Assembly (NCBI GenBank): GCA_016218915.1
Contig: JACRCQ010000022.1
Coordinates: forward strand, 62,001 to 126,000
From: Deltaproteobacteria bacterium
GTDB lineage: Bacteria > Myxococcota_A > Polyangia > Polyangiales > Polyangiaceae
Direction of reading: 5' to 3'
DNA length: 64,000 bases
A program made the position numbers and the translations under genes. The notes under the pieces are model-generated. The model did not search any database and was not told the origin of the DNA. It was given only the letters and a program-made list of their open reading frames with translations. How positions within the stretch are numbered: position 1 is the stretch's first letter; every line of letters begins with the position of its first letter. Positions 9,440-18,800 of the stretch are shown in pieces.

Positions 9440-10036
9440 TCAGAGATTCATCGGGTCCACGCCTGGCAGCTTGGGCGGGCCCTTGCGGGATGGGTCGAAC
9501 TCCTCCCTTCGGACACCCGCCTTTTCGATCACCGCCCTTGCGACGAAGATCGGCGCGTCAGCGCCCAGCGCAAGAGCGATTGCATCCGATGGCCGAGCGT
9601 CGATCTCTGCGACACGCCGTCCATCGCGCACGAACACCGCCCCGATGTACACGTTGTCGCGAAGCTCGTTGACGTGCACCTTCTCGAGCTCGCCGCGAAG
9701 CTCGCGCATCACGCTGTCGAGCAGATCGTGCGTGAGAGGACGCTGGTATCGCCGGTGATCGAGGCGCAGCTCGATGGAGAGCGCCTCCGTGCCCCCGACG
9801 AAGATCGGCAGCACGATCTTCTGGTCAGCGTCGACGAGCATCACGACCTTGCCGCCCTGGGGCGTGGTACCGACGCCTGCCACGGTCATCTCCACGTGGG
9901 TCAAGGGTGGAGTGGGCCTCTCCCTGGTGCCGCGCAGGCGGCAGCCGGCGCCGAGCAAACCCACCAGAAGGATCGCGAGGCATGCTCGGATCCAGGCGTG
10001 GCGCGCGGATAGAACGGACGAGTGATGGCGCTGCAT
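9440..10036 (-). CDS. Lipid-anchored bifunctional-nuclease-domain (DUF151) protein
   Basis: The predicted protein has 198 residues. The ATG at 10036 is preferred to an upstream in-frame start at 10075 because CCAAGGAGGGGCC precedes it. A lipoprotein signal ends in LLGAGC (Cys32). The remainder matches the bifunctional nuclease / DUF151 fold: THVEMTVAGVG, then IVLPIFVGGTEALSIEL and the signature ARPSDAIALALGADAPIFV. Family members in bacteria and plants have been reported with DNase/RNase activity, but many carry no proven function, and an exported lipidated form is unusual. It ends with a short Pro-rich tail (KGPPKLPGVDPMNL). It is a single gene with no obvious operon partner. Confidence 0.82.
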   Translation of the reverse strand: MQRHHSSVLSARHAWIRACLAILLVGLLGAGCRLRGTRERPTPPLTHVEMTVAGVGTTPQGGKVVMLVDADQKIVLPIFVGGTEALSIELRLDHRRYQRPLTHDLLDSVMRELRGELEKVHVNELRDNVYIGAVFVRDGRRVAEIDARPSDAIALALGADAPIFVARAVIEKAGVRREEFDPSRKGPPKLPGVDPMNL

Positions 10037-10164
10037 GGCCCCTCCTTGGACCAAGCATAGTGCAACGGCGCGCATGTGGCGCTGGGGCTGTGGACCGCGG
10101 GCGGGTGGACGATGGAGGACGTCGCAGCCCCGGAGGACCCGGGGCTGCTCAGGGTGGTATCAGG

Positions 10165-10986
10165 TCACGGCAGATCCGAGCGGGATCCGCGGGCCGAGCC
10201 TGAGTTCTGATCCGACGGCGAGGAGGACTTGTGGGTGGTCGCGCTGTTCTGCTCCGGCGCGCTCATCACGACGTTGCCCTTGGGGGTGCTCGACGGATTC
10301 ATCGTGTTGGGCGAGGACGGGCGGATCTTGGACGATTCTCCCTGGACCTTCTCGATGGCCGAAGGGGTGCGCTGCCAGCTCTCGCTGGTCGGAGTCCCCA
10401 CTGCGCGAGGAGCGTCGCCGTTGAGGCACTTGCCCTGGGCCGAGCAGCCCTGGGCCGCACCAACGCCGGGGGAGATGATGGGACGGGCATTGACCGGGCG
10501 CTGAATGGCGGGCAGCTTGAGCTTGAGCCCAGCGGTCTGCGCTTCGATCGCCTTGTTCTTGTTCGGGTTCTCGGTGTCAGGACGCCCACCATGGGCCCCG
10601 CCCATCTTGTTCGCATGGGCAACGACCGCCTCGCGGGCGACCGGGTTGATGCGCTGCATCGGCTTGACGATACCCCGACCAGCCTTGTCCGAGGTTGCCA
10701 CTTGGGGCTGCTTTCCAGCCTTGGCAGCGCCCTTGGGGTTCATCCGGGGGTCGGCGCCGATGTCCTGGGGCCTTTCCTTGATGATGGACGGCTTCTCGGC
10801 GTGGGGACGACGATCCGGCAGCGCCTCGCGATGGGATGTGGCCTGGCTGAACCTCTCTTTCATGACCTGGGCGGGTGTGGGCCTATCCCGACCGCGGCAT
10901 TCGTCGCAGTCGCTCGGATGGGCCAGGGCCACGCCGGTCAACAACATGGTTGAGACCAGCGCGGATACTGCAAGGACGACACGCAT
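10165..10986 (-). CDS. Secreted low-complexity basic protein
   Basis: A 273-residue protein with a clear signal peptide (MRVVLAVSALVSTMLLTGVALA, cleavage probably before HPSD) and a perfect ribosome binding site, CTAGGAGG, seven bases before the ATG. The mature part is hydrophilic, rich in Lys, Arg, Pro, Ser and Asn, without predicted domains, and carries two short CxxC-like cysteine groups (CDEC near residue 27 and CSAQGKC near the middle). It is probably an unfolded periplasmic or extracellular polypeptide. The family is not recognised. Confidence 0.7.
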   Translation of the reverse strand: MRVVLAVSALVSTMLLTGVALAHPSDCDECRGRDRPTPAQVMKERFSQATSHREALPDRRPHAEKPSIIKERPQDIGADPRMNPKGAAKAGKQPQVATSDKAGRGIVKPMQRINPVAREAVVAHANKMGGAHGGRPDTENPNKNKAIEAQTAGLKLKLPAIQRPVNARPIISPGVGAAQGCSAQGKCLNGDAPRAVGTPTSESWQRTPSAIEKVQGESSKIRPSSPNTMNPSSTPKGNVVMSAPEQNSATTHKSSSPSDQNSGSARGSRSDLP

Positions 10987-11227
10987 GATTCCACCTCCTA
11001 GTAGATGGGGACGGGCTCCACATGCAATCCAGACACCATGCCAGACATGGCCGAAACTAGGGCATTGTACGCCGAACTCGCGCGCGGCGTTAGTCCAATG
11101 ACGGGACCATCGATTCTTGGCGCACGCCTGCCTGGCCCAGATCGCCCCATCGCCCCTGTCTCCTTGGGTCGGCGATGACCCCGGTCAAGGGAGTACAGGA
11201 GGTTGGTCAGTTTCTCGTGGGGGGGAC

Positions 11228-11250
11228 GGGCGCGTCACCAAGACGCGCCC
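11228..11250 (-). terminator. GC-rich hairpin after the metalloprotease pair
   Basis: A perfect inverted repeat GGGCGCGTC / GACGCGCCC (9-bp arms, 5-base loop ACCAA) lies 14 bp beyond the stop codon of the metalloprotease gene that ends at 11264. It has no long T run, so it may be a weak intrinsic terminator or an RNA-stabilising hairpin. Confidence 0.5.
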
Positions 11251-11263
11251 AGGGAGGGGAGAA

Positions 11264-14200
11264 TCAGAGCGGTCCGCCGCCGAGGTACAGGCCGATCTGC
11301 CTCATGCCGTCGATGATGCCGACGTACTTGATGTAGGCAGACAGCTTGGTGCTGGCCGGGTCCGCAGCGATCAGCTGTACGTCACCATTGGCGTCCAAGA
11401 GGAACTTCACCTGGCCGTACTGATCGAATACTGGCGCATTCTTGCCGCCTTCGACCTTCCACGTGCCTGCCGCAAGCCAGTTGGCGTACTGCAGCATGCT
11501 GGCGCCGACGCCCTTGTCCACAGTCTTGTCCGCGATGTTGTCAGGGCCGAACTTGCGGGCGATGTAGGTGAAGCCGCTGAGCGGGTTGAAGAGCCGCTGC
11601 TGCTGCGCCGGATCCGGGAAGCCCGTGCCTCCGATGTTGCCATCCACGCCTTCGATCCAGATCCTCATCTTGTTCATGAGGGTCATGTCGCCCGTCTCGC
11701 GGGAGTACATGGCTGCGAAGATCGACGCGTAGCTCTGCTGGTTGAAGCCGATGTTCGGGAACACCACGTAGCTGGCCGCATCACGCGGGCCGGGGTTCGG
11801 AGCCGTGATGTCGTACAGCCCGATGGTGCCGTCCGGTCGGTAGTCAGGTCCGACGGTCTCCCAGTCCTCTGACAGGATGCCACGCACGAGCCGATCCATC
11901 GCAAGCGGCATGTCAGAATAGAAGTTCACGCTCTGGATTCGAGGATCCAGGAACAGAGCGCGGGACGGCGTGTAGATTGCGGGGCGCCCGTCGCACAGCA
12001 GCGCCATCGCGTAGGCTTTCTCAACTTCGAATCCAGAGCGCCGGACCCAGTAGTTGTAGTTCCAGTCGCCGCCACCGGTGGGGGTGCTGTCCACAGCGGT
12101 GTCCACGAAGCGGCCGTAGCCGATGGCAATGTTGCCAACTTCGAGATCGTACTGGCCTGGGTACTCCATGAAGTCCGTGATCGCGTTCTTCTGCCAGCCC
12201 GTAAGGCCGCGGCCCACCGTGGGCCCGTTGTACAGGATCCCGGGCTGGGGGACCACGACCGCGCGATAGAGCATGTTGAACGTCTCTACGCCGCCCTGAA
12301 GGTACGGGCGCAGCCAGTCGTCAGACTTGGCGATGTCAGCGTACTGCGCAGGGAAGCTCGCCTGGAACTGCGCGGCGCGCGTCGCCGTCTGGTAGTGAAT
12401 CGCCCGGACGCGGTCAAAGTACGTCTCCGCAACGCGGCTCGGGAGGAAGAAGTCCATGAACTCGCGGTTGTGGCGGCGGAAGTAGCCGAACGGGTACATC
12501 GCCTCGAACTTCAGACGCGTGGCGACTGCAACCTCGTAGGGGTCAGCGCCGGCGTCGCTCGGGTTCGTGTGCATGAAAGAGTTGTTCGTAGAACCCCAGC
12601 GGTAGAACCACCGAACGTTGCCGTTGCCCTTCTTGGCATCCTTGGGCGTGTGCCAGAACGGCGCCACAGCCTCGGGATCGGCGCCATCGGTCGTGTCGCT
12701 GAGGAAGTCCTGCCAGGCAGCATGATCCTTGGGCACAAGCCCGCAGACCTTGCCATGCACGATGCGCCACTTGCCGACAGCCTTCTCTTCCGGGGTCGCG
12801 TCACGACAGCGGTTCGGATTGAACACGTTCATCCGCCGGGCGAGCTCGGTGTAGTGCACCGGCTGGGCGAACACGCCGTTGCCGATGTTCGAGGTCCCCA
12901 TGACCATGTCCTGCTCGTTGAGCTGCGTGCGCATCCGAGGGGCAAAGGTCTCCTGCGTGGCAACAGGCATCTCCCTGTCGTCAAAGGTCTCGAGCACACG
13001 GCCGTACAGCGTCTTCATCGTGTACAGGTCGTACGGTCCGAGGCCAGCGGACTCGCCGAAACGCTCCCACTGGTATTCCATCGTGGAGGTCGAGCCGAAG
13101 TACTCGATGCCAGGGCGGGGCTCGCCCGCAAGGCCCAGCTCGTCGGCCGTGTGGCCGTCGAGGTAGCGCGGGCCCATGCAGGTATCCGGGTCATTGACTC
13201 CACCCGGACGCGGTACGCCTTCGCAGCTGGCCGTGGCAGTGCCGTCTGCCGTGCGCAGCTGCCAGTACTGCGGGATGTAGTTGGGGGAGTCCCAGGAGGA
13301 GGCGAACTGGTGGAGCATGCCGAGCGAGTGGCCTACCTCGTGGAGCTCGATGCCCATGTAGGTCTCAGGCAGGATGTCACGGTAGATCGCTTCGCCGAGC
13401 GCCTTGCCTGTGAGCCCAGGGAACTTGTTCTTGAAGTAGGTCGCCAGGCCCGGGATGTTGATGCTGCCGATGAGCGGCGCGTCCTCGTTCATGAAGCAGG
13501 CACCGTGCTGCTCCAGACGGGTTCGGATCGAGTCCTTGATGAAACGGGCACGCCCCGGATCCATCATCTGCAGCGGTGACGCGAATGCCCTCATGTCAGG
13601 CGTGATGTTCGTGTTCGGCGACATCCCCATCGCATCGCGCATCCAGTTCGCGTCGGTGAGAGCCGATTCCGTGGTCGTTCCGATCAGCGGGCTGGACAGC
13701 GAGTCGAAGCGCGCCAGGGCCGCGGCTTCCGACTTCGGATCGTAGATTTGCGCGCCCTTGAGGGCGGCAAAGGACGACATCTTCTCGCCCATGGTCGCGC
13801 CGTAGAGCGGCAGGATTCCCATCGTGTCGGCCGCGTGCTTGGCGTCGACAGCCTTCACGCGGTTGTCGATCTCCTTCTGGGAGAGCTTGAGATCCGCGTG
13901 GGACTTGAACGTGCTCTCCGAGTTCCAGTATGTGTTTTGCGGCGTGCCTTCGACGATGTCCGCCATGGTCAGCTCGCCCATGGCGACCATCAGCACGTCG
14001 CGAGCAAACGCCGCGCCGTAGCGGGTCGATCGACCCATGGTCAGGGCCATGGCACCGATGATCTCGCCCGTGAGTGGATCGCCGTTCCAGTTGGCGATGC
14101 CGCCCCAGGGGGCACGCGACTCGTACGGCCAGTAGACCATCATGTTGCGACGGATGTCGCCCGTGCGCGCTCGATATCCAACCTGGCCGCACACGCCGAT

Positions 14201-15736
14201 GTTGTCGTACTCGCGCACCGGGTTGTGGCACATGGTGAGGACCGGAATCTCGTCCTTGGTCGTCTCCACGAGCCAGCTGCCCAGCGGAACCATCTTCTTT
14301 TCGCCCGTGAAGTACAGGCTGTGGCAGGCGTCACGAGCGTCGTCGCCCGTGCGCCTGCACTCGACCTCACGCGCGTAGGCGGCCGCGACGCGGAACATCA
14401 TGTCCCAAGACTCGATGATCTGCTCGGACGCGCCACGAATCGGCATGCCTGTGTTGGGATCGCCTACCCGCGTGCCCTTGCAGTCGGGCTTCTCGGTCAT
14501 CGGCGTGGGTGATACGTCCTCAGACAGTGGATCCTGGAACTCGCAAGGCATCAGGTCATTGACCCAATAGCCTACGGTCTTGATCTGGCGATCTCGGTAC
14601 GGGATCGTGCACTTCTTGGTGAACACGTCGCATTGCGAGCCGGAATTGCCGTTGTAGCCGGTCACGTCGTTCGCGCACTGGTCGTCCGTGCCGTCGCCGT
14701 TTGCGTCACCCTTGGCCGTGCATGTCGCGGCCTGGTGGCTCTGCTGCCAGATGTTGTGGATGTTCGTCAGCCGGTGATAGTTCTTGTCCGTGAACCCGTA
14801 CGAAGGGTCGAACCCCTGGCGCGGGGCTGTGACGATTCCGACCTCGAAGCTGTCGCCGAGACCACCGGGATTGCCCACGATGTCGAGTGCGGCGCGGGTG
14901 TTCTCGAGGGGCTCGAAGTCGTGGTTCGGATCGACCTTCCAGTAGGAGAAGCGGACCGTGGCTTCCTGCGGATCGCAGTCGTACGTCGCGCTCGCCGTGA
15001 AGATCGACATCAGGTAGCAGGTCGGGATCGACCAGCCCCACAACGGCGTCTGCGCGGTCTCCAGGTAGTAGCGGTTGGTGATGTCGAAGTAGCCCTGGTC
15101 TGCCTCGAAGTGCGGTGCGTCCGGGCTCGTCGGGTCGGTCACGTTGTAGACAAGCGGGCTGATCTTGATCTCGCCGAATGCCTTGCCCAGGAACATGTCG
15201 AACCACATCGGGTCGTCCACGATGTTGCTCGACCAGTCCACGCGCATGTACTGCCGCTGGTACCAGGGGCGGTCGGTCGTGTTCTCTTCGATGAGGTTCA
15301 TCTCCTCACCGGTCGAAGAGTTGTATGCGCGCCGGATGTCGAAGTGGCTCGAGATGTTGTACTTCGCCACCACGGTGCCCTTGGAATCGGGACCGGCGAA
15401 CGGGTCGTTCGCCACCAGTGGATCGAAGAACAGCGGATACGCCTTGCGCGCGATCAGCTGGGTCTCGGTGATCTCCCACCGGATCCGATCCACGTGCGAC
15501 CAGCTACCCACGCCGATCTGCTCCTGGGTAGCCGAGCCGTCCGTTACGTATCCACGCCAGTAGAACTCAGGATCGTCCTTGGGCGTGGACAGGTCGCCGA
15601 CGAAGAATGTCTTGTCGAGCGCGTTGGGCTGGACGCGAACGATGGGCTCTTTCTCCTTCGCGCAGCCGAATGATGCCAGAAGCACGCCTAGGCCCAATCC
15701 CAGGCGGAGCAATCCTCGAAGAGACGTACGGGTCAT
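11264..15736 (-). CDS. Giant lipoprotein, metzincin-type zinc protease (copy 2)
   Basis: The predicted protein has 1490 residues from the ATG at 15736, which gives a lipoprotein signal ending LLASFGC (Cys25); an earlier in-frame start at 15880 would put 48 unlikely residues before it. The zinc site HEVGHSLGMLH starts at about residue 799, followed some 70 residues later by a candidate Met-turn (STMEYQ), the arrangement of metzincin proteases. The N-terminal 200 residues (RIRWEITETQLIARKAYP, then a YNSSTGEEMNLIEEN stretch) are shared with the upstream paralogue. It would act on the cell surface or in the periplasm as a peptidase; the substrate is unknown. It lies 119 bp downstream of the paralogue, so the two are probably cotranscribed. 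Confidence 0.82.
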   Translation of the reverse strand: MTRTSLRGLLRLGLGLGVLLASFGCAKEKEPIVRVQPNALDKTFFVGDLSTPKDDPEFYWRGYVTDGSATQEQIGVGSWSHVDRIRWEITETQLIARKAYPLFFDPLVANDPFAGPDSKGTVVAKYNISSHFDIRRAYNSSTGEEMNLIEENTTDRPWYQRQYMRVDWSSNIVDDPMWFDMFLGKAFGEIKISPLVYNVTDPTSPDAPHFEADQGYFDITNRYYLETAQTPLWGWSIPTCYLMSIFTASATYDCDPQEATVRFSYWKVDPNHDFEPLENTRAALDIVGNPGGLGDSFEVGIVTAPRQGFDPSYGFTDKNYHRLTNIHNIWQQSHQAATCTAKGDANGDGTDDQCANDVTGYNGNSGSQCDVFTKKCTIPYRDRQIKTVGYWVNDLMPCEFQDPLSEDVSPTPMTEKPDCKGTRVGDPNTGMPIRGASEQIIESWDMMFRVAAAYAREVECRRTGDDARDACHSLYFTGEKKMVPLGSWLVETTKDEIPVLTMCHNPVREYDNIGVCGQVGYRARTGDIRRNMMVYWPYESRAPWGGIANWNGDPLTGEIIGAMALTMGRSTRYGAAFARDVLMVAMGELTMADIVEGTPQNTYWNSESTFKSHADLKLSQKEIDNRVKAVDAKHAADTMGILPLYGATMGEKMSSFAALKGAQIYDPKSEAAALARFDSLSSPLIGTTTESALTDANWMRDAMGMSPNTNITPDMRAFASPLQMMDPGRARFIKDSIRTRLEQHGACFMNEDAPLIGSINIPGLATYFKNKFPGLTGKALGEAIYRDILPETYMGIELHEVGHSLGMLHQFASSWDSPNYIPQYWQLRTADGTATASCEGVPRPGGVNDPDTCMGPRYLDGHTADELGLAGEPRPGIEYFGSTSTMEYQWERFGESAGLGPYDLYTMKTLYGRVLETFDDREMPVATQETFAPRMRTQLNEQDMVMGTSNIGNGVFAQPVHYTELARRMNVFNPNRCRDATPEEKAVGKWRIVHGKVCGLVPKDHAAWQDFLSDTTDGADPEAVAPFWHTPKDAKKGNGNVRWFYRWGSTNNSFMHTNPSDAGADPYEVAVATRLKFEAMYPFGYFRRHNREFMDFFLPSRVAETYFDRVRAIHYQTATRAAQFQASFPAQYADIAKSDDWLRPYLQGGVETFNMLYRAVVVPQPGILYNGPTVGRGLTGWQKNAITDFMEYPGQYDLEVGNIAIGYGRFVDTAVDSTPTGGGDWNYNYWVRRSGFEVEKAYAMALLCDGRPAIYTPSRALFLDPRIQSVNFYSDMPLAMDRLVRGILSEDWETVGPDYRPDGTIGLYDITAPNPGPRDAASYVVFPNIGFNQQSYASIFAAMYSRETGDMTLMNKMRIWIEGVDGNIGGTGFPDPAQQQRLFNPLSGFTYIARKFGPDNIADKTVDKGVGASMLQYANWLAAGTWKVEGGKNAPVFDQYGQVKFLLDANGDVQLIAADPASTKLSAYIKYVGIIDGMRQIGLYLGGGPL

Positions 15737-15855
15737 GGGGCAACTCCGTTCAGACGTCGCATTTTCTAGTTCGGAGGCCTGGCGAGCGCGCTGCGCGCCC
15801 GCCGTGGCCTTGTTCGATCCCTGCTTGTTGCTGTAGTTCCTCATCGGATTCCAGC

Positions 15856-18800
15856 TCAGTAGGGACCCTGCCCGAGCCAATGGCCGAGCTGACGGATCGA
15901 GTCGATCAAGCCGACGTATCGGGACAGCTGCGCTCGCCGCGCGCCGTCCTTGACCTGGGGCTGACCGTCTGCATCCAGCACCAGCGTTGGCTTTCCGGTC
16001 TCATCGAGCACCGGCTGATTGTTCGTGTCCAGCTGGACCACGTACGCCTGGATGACCAGGTCGTTGGCTCGCTGAAGCACACGCGACGAGATTCCGCGCT
16101 CCACCGCCCGCCCGTCGATCTGCTCGTTGCCGAATCGACGGCCGATGTAGGTGAAGCCCGAGCCCGGATCGTAGAACTTGAGTTGATCCTTCGGGGCTGG
16201 GAACGCTGCGTCGGAGATGTCCCCTTCCACGCCGTCCACCCAGATCCGCATCTTGTGCACCAACGTCATGTCCGTGTTCTCTCGTGCGTAGAGCATCGAG
16301 AACACAGCCGAGTACAGCTGCTGCAGGTAGCCGACGTTCGGGTACAGGATCTTGGCGCCCGCAGGCCGCTCCACCGGTTTCGTTATGTCTTCGACGTTCA
16401 GCTGAATCGGAACCGCTGCTGTGCCGGGCGCCGTGTTCATCACGTAGGGCGCCAACGATGCCCAGTCCTCGGCCAGCAGAGCGCCAAGGACACGGTCGAA
16501 CGCCTGCGGCATGTCAGAGCGGAAGTTCAGCTTCGGCTCTCGTCCGTCCAGGTAGTTGTCGCGCGAGATCGTCGCCAGGGTCGGCCGCGAGTCGCACAGC
16601 GTCAGGAACGAGAAGCTCTTCTCCGTGTAGAATCCTGCGCGAGTCCACCACCTCTCGAAGTCCCACGACCCGCCGGCACTCGCTGTCGTGTTGTAGGCCT
16701 CGTCGATGTAGCGGCCGTCGATGATCTTCACCGTGAAGTCCGCATCGCCCGCAGGCTTCGCCGTCGCATCGTACAGAGGCACGCCGAAGGAGTTGTCTGC
16801 CATCAGCTTGAAGTCACCCGGCTGCGGCGTGAGCGTGTAGCTCAGCAGCGCCCGGAAGATCTCCAGGTTCGAGAGCGCCGCAGGACGCGACCAGTCGTCG
16901 CTCTGCACGAACAGGTCGTAGTACTGTGCCCCGAGAGAGAGCCAGTACAGTCCGCGGTTGGCGGCGGACCAGTGGTAGGACCGCAGCACCTCGAACAATC
17001 GTTCTGCAGCAATCGACGGAATCCCACCTGTGGACGCATCGCGGTTGCCGCGTCGGAAGTAGCGGAACGGGTAGGCCGAGTTGAATTCGGCAATCGAGTT
17101 GACGGCGATCTCGTAGGGATCCGCGCCGGCATCCATCATGTTGGTGTGGATCCAGGCCGGGCTGTAGCTCTCGCCGATCTTGTAGGGCCAACGAACCACG
17201 TCATTCGGCCCATTGGGCAGGTCGGCGCGCGTGTGCCACGCGAGCATCGGATCCGGGCTGTTCGCGTCGTTGACCTCGTTGTTCCAATCGCTCAGGAAGT
17301 CGGCCCAGCGCGCATGGTCGCGCGGCATCGGCTGGCACACCTTGCCGTGGATCAAACGCCACTTGCCTACGAGCTTCTCCTCCGGGGACGCAGGACGGCA
17401 ATCGCGCGCCGGGTCGAACGGCTTCGCCAGGCGGAACACGTTGGTGTAGTGCGTCGAGTGCATGAAGGGCTCCGTCCAGATCTGCTCGGTCGGATCGCCC
17501 GGCTCAGGCGGCGTGAACGTGTAGTCCGCGTCCGCCAGATGGGACAGGTGCTTGGGCGCCATGGCCTTTTGCGTGTCCCGGTTCATCACCTCGGTGTCCA
17601 TCGTCTCGAGCACGCCGAAGTACGCTGCCTTCGTCATGTGGTAGTCCCAGGTCCCGAGCCCCAGCGTCTCGCTGAAGTTCTCGTTCTGGTACTCCATCGT
17701 CGACGTATTGCCGTAGTACTCGATCGCGGGGTGCGGCTCCTCGCCCCACCCCTTCTCATCCTGGGTGTGCGGGTCAAAGTAGCGCGGCCCAAGGCAGGAG
17801 TCCGGCTGGCTCGTGTCACGCGGCTTGCCGCCGCAGCTGACGGTGGCGGCGCCTTCGTTCGTGCGGAGCTGCCAGTACTGGGGCGCATAGTTGAGGGAGT
17901 CCCACGACGACGAGAACTGGTGTCGCATGCCGACGCCGTGCCCCATCTCGTGGAGAATCACGCCCTTGAACGTCTCGCGGTACACTTCCTTCTTGATCGC
18001 CTCTATCTTCTCTTCCGTGGAGCCGAGCCCCGCGTACTTGGTCTTGAAGTAGTTGACCAAAGGAGCGTTGTTGATCTGCCCAATGCCGGCCCCGTCTTGT
18101 ACCGGCGTGAAGCACACGCCAGCGTCGGCGAGCCGCTTCTGCATGAACGCGCGCATCTGCTCAATCTTCGCCGTGTCCATGTTGCGCAGCGGTGATGCCT
18201 GCTCCAGCACCGAGTCGTCCACTGCGCTGCTCGGATCTATGTTCAACCCGACCAGCCACCGCGAGTCGACCAAGTCGTGGTCGAGTCCCGCGTTGCGAAG
18301 CGGTGTCATCATCTGGTCGTTGTGCAGCGCCTGGGCGCCCAGCAGACTCGGGCCCGTGGTCATTGACTTCTGGGCTGACACGAAGGCTTTGACCTGGCCC
18401 GGAAGCGGTCCCGCTCCCGTGCTCTTCAGCCCACCCGACACCGCCAGCTGCTTCTTGTCGACCAGCGAGATGCGACGGGTGATCTCCTCTGGGGTCAGCG
18501 CCTTCTCTTGCTTGCGAACGTCGTAGAGCTGCGCGTACTTCTCGGCAGACCCGCCGGCCAGCAGCTCCTCGAGGGTCAGGTAGCCCATCTCCACGAACAG
18601 CATGTCCAGGAACCGCTGGGCACGTAGGCCGATGTGCACCGAGGTCGAGGTCCCGCCAATCAGCTCGCCCGACACCGGGTCAGGTCCCAGGTGCGTGACG
18701 CCGCCGAACGGCGCATTGGTCGCCATCGGATAGTCGATCAGGAAGAACTTGCGCTGGTCGCCGAGACGCGCCTTGAAGCCCGTGTCTCCGCAGACATCGT

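Noticed and set aside
15607-18195. 862-codon plus-strand frame opposite the metalloprotease
   Set aside because: Antisense shadow with Arg/Val/His-rich composition and no recognisable domain.
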